DNA from: Nitrososphaerota archaeon
GTDB taxonomy: Archaea > Thermoproteota > Nitrososphaeria > Nitrososphaerales > JAGGXQ01
Length of the DNA stretch: 6,913 nt
Direction: 5' to 3'
Assembly (NCBI GenBank): GCA_021162925.1
Contig: JAGGXQ010000059.1
Span: 1-6,913 of the forward strand
Shown: one piece after another, positions 6,407 through 6,913 of the stretch
Layout of the letters: each line of letters starts with the position of its first letter
How positions within the stretch are numbered: position 1 is the first letter of the stretch
The notes under the pieces: model-generated
Database searches by the model: none
What the model was told of the DNA's origin: nothing
Seen by the model: the letters and a program-made list of their open reading frames with translations, nothing else
Program-made: the position numbers and the translations under genes

Positions 6407-6913
6407 ATGTTGCGCCTGTTCAGGCTGACCCTCAACTTCCGGATCCGTAGGGAGCTCAGGTTCGACGGTTTCACAGGGTTCGCATCTAGAGGCATCTTCT
6501 ACAGGTTGCTGAAGACGGCGGACGAAGGGCTTGCGAAGGAGGTCCACAACTCGAAGACCCTAGCCCCCTTCAGCTCGACCCCATTCATGAGCGGGGGAAG
6601 GATATGCTTCAACAAGGTCCCGCCGGGATACGCCTCCGTATCCTTCGTCCTCCTAGATGAAGGGCTGAACAGAAAGCTGGTCAGGGTGCTGACCGAAGGG
6701 GGTGGAGAGCTCAAGCTTATGGACGAAGTGGTCCCACTCACGAGTATCGAGCTCAGGAGCGTCGGCTACGAGGAGCTTTACGAGGTGTCAAGTGGCTCCA
6801 GCTCCTTCACCGTCTCGTTCGTCTCCCCCACCTACTTCAGGCTCACCCCTAGGGATGCGAGCAGGAGGTACAAGGACAAAGAGGTACGGTCCCCTTACAG
6901 ATACCTCCCGCTA
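6407..6913 (+). CDS. Second Cas6-like RAMP protein, 3'-truncated by the window edge
   Basis: 169 codons from ATG at 6407 run open to the end of the window, ten bases after the stop of the first cas6. Seen: N-terminal strand MLRLFRLTLNFRI; RGIFYRLL (28-35); VHNSKTLAPFSSTPF (46-60), the helix end and loop typical of Cas6, with His47 at the usual catalytic-His position; FVSPTYFRL (138-146), equivalent to the FxTPT motif; and YRYLPL at the edge. The C-terminal glycine-rich loop, which would confirm the family, lies outside the window. The two copies share the motif order and NSK...SxP spacing but little other sequence, so this is a divergent paralogue or a separately acquired Cas6, not a recent duplicate. 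Another RAMP (for example a Cas5 or Cas7 type) is possible but less likely given the His and the loop. Codon use matches the neighbours. Confidence 0.7.
   Translation, partial: MLRLFRLTLNFRIRRELRFDGFTGFASRGIFYRLLKTADEGLAKEVHNSKTLAPFSSTPFMSGGRICFNKVPPGYASVSFVLLDEGLNRKLVRVLTEGGGELKLMDEVVPLTSIELRSVGYEELYEVSSGSSSFTVSFVSPTYFRLTPRDASRRYKDKEVRSPYRYLPL

Noticed and set aside
5992..6495. Minus-strand open frame opposite the first cas6 gene
   Set aside because: It is a shadow of the Cas6 C-terminal region including the conserved glycine-rich loop; no independent support.
5528..6913. CRISPR array near the cas6 genes
   Set aside because: I looked for regularly spaced direct repeats of 23-37 bases and saw none; only a 7-base repeat at the cas6 junction, which is likely chance.

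Overview
The window looks like a chromosomal segment of a thermophilic archaeon. By eye it is GC-rich (a hand count gives 59% over 1551-1650). Arginine is written mostly as AGG, and ATA is common for isoleucine. Three genes have a TATA element about 24-26 bases before the start codon and no Shine-Dalgarno sequence, the pattern of leaderless archaeal mRNAs. The families present (ArsA ATPase with an HSP20-like tail, split glutamate synthase, Cas6) fit the TACK group, perhaps Thermoproteota or Korarchaeota. The lineage is an inference; there is no rRNA or other marker gene here.

Layout. 1-140 holds the 3' end of a plus-strand gene, possibly a CCG-domain (HdrB-like) iron-sulfur protein. Its stop codon touches the stop codon of a minus-strand ArsA/Get3-type ATPase gene (141-1322). 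A 108-base divergent intergenic region (1323-1430) carries a TATA box for each direction. Two overlapping plus-strand genes follow (1431-3659 and 3656-5527). They encode a split glutamate synthase-like enzyme: an FMN/3Fe-4S synthase barrel protein with a second, degenerate copy of the barrel at its C-terminus, then a class II glutamine amidotransferase fused directly to a GXGXG beta-helix domain. After 38 intergenic bases come two tandem Cas6-family genes: a complete one (5566-6396) and a second, different one (6407 to the window edge). No CRISPR array and no other cas gene is visible.

How the parts may work together. In a normal glutamate synthase the amidotransferase frees ammonia from glutamine and the FMN barrel uses it with 2-oxoglutarate. 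Here the barrel keeps its FMN signatures and its Cys-x5-Cys-x4-Cys cluster motif. The amidotransferase keeps the nucleophile cysteine and an aspartate, but has substitutions at the expected glutamine-binding Arg and oxyanion-hole Asn. Together with the pseudo-barrel, this makes a standard glutamine-dependent reaction doubtful, and it is the most interesting part of the window. The two Cas6 genes belong to crRNA processing. The first lacks a histidine where the second has one, so they may recognise different repeats or have different activity.
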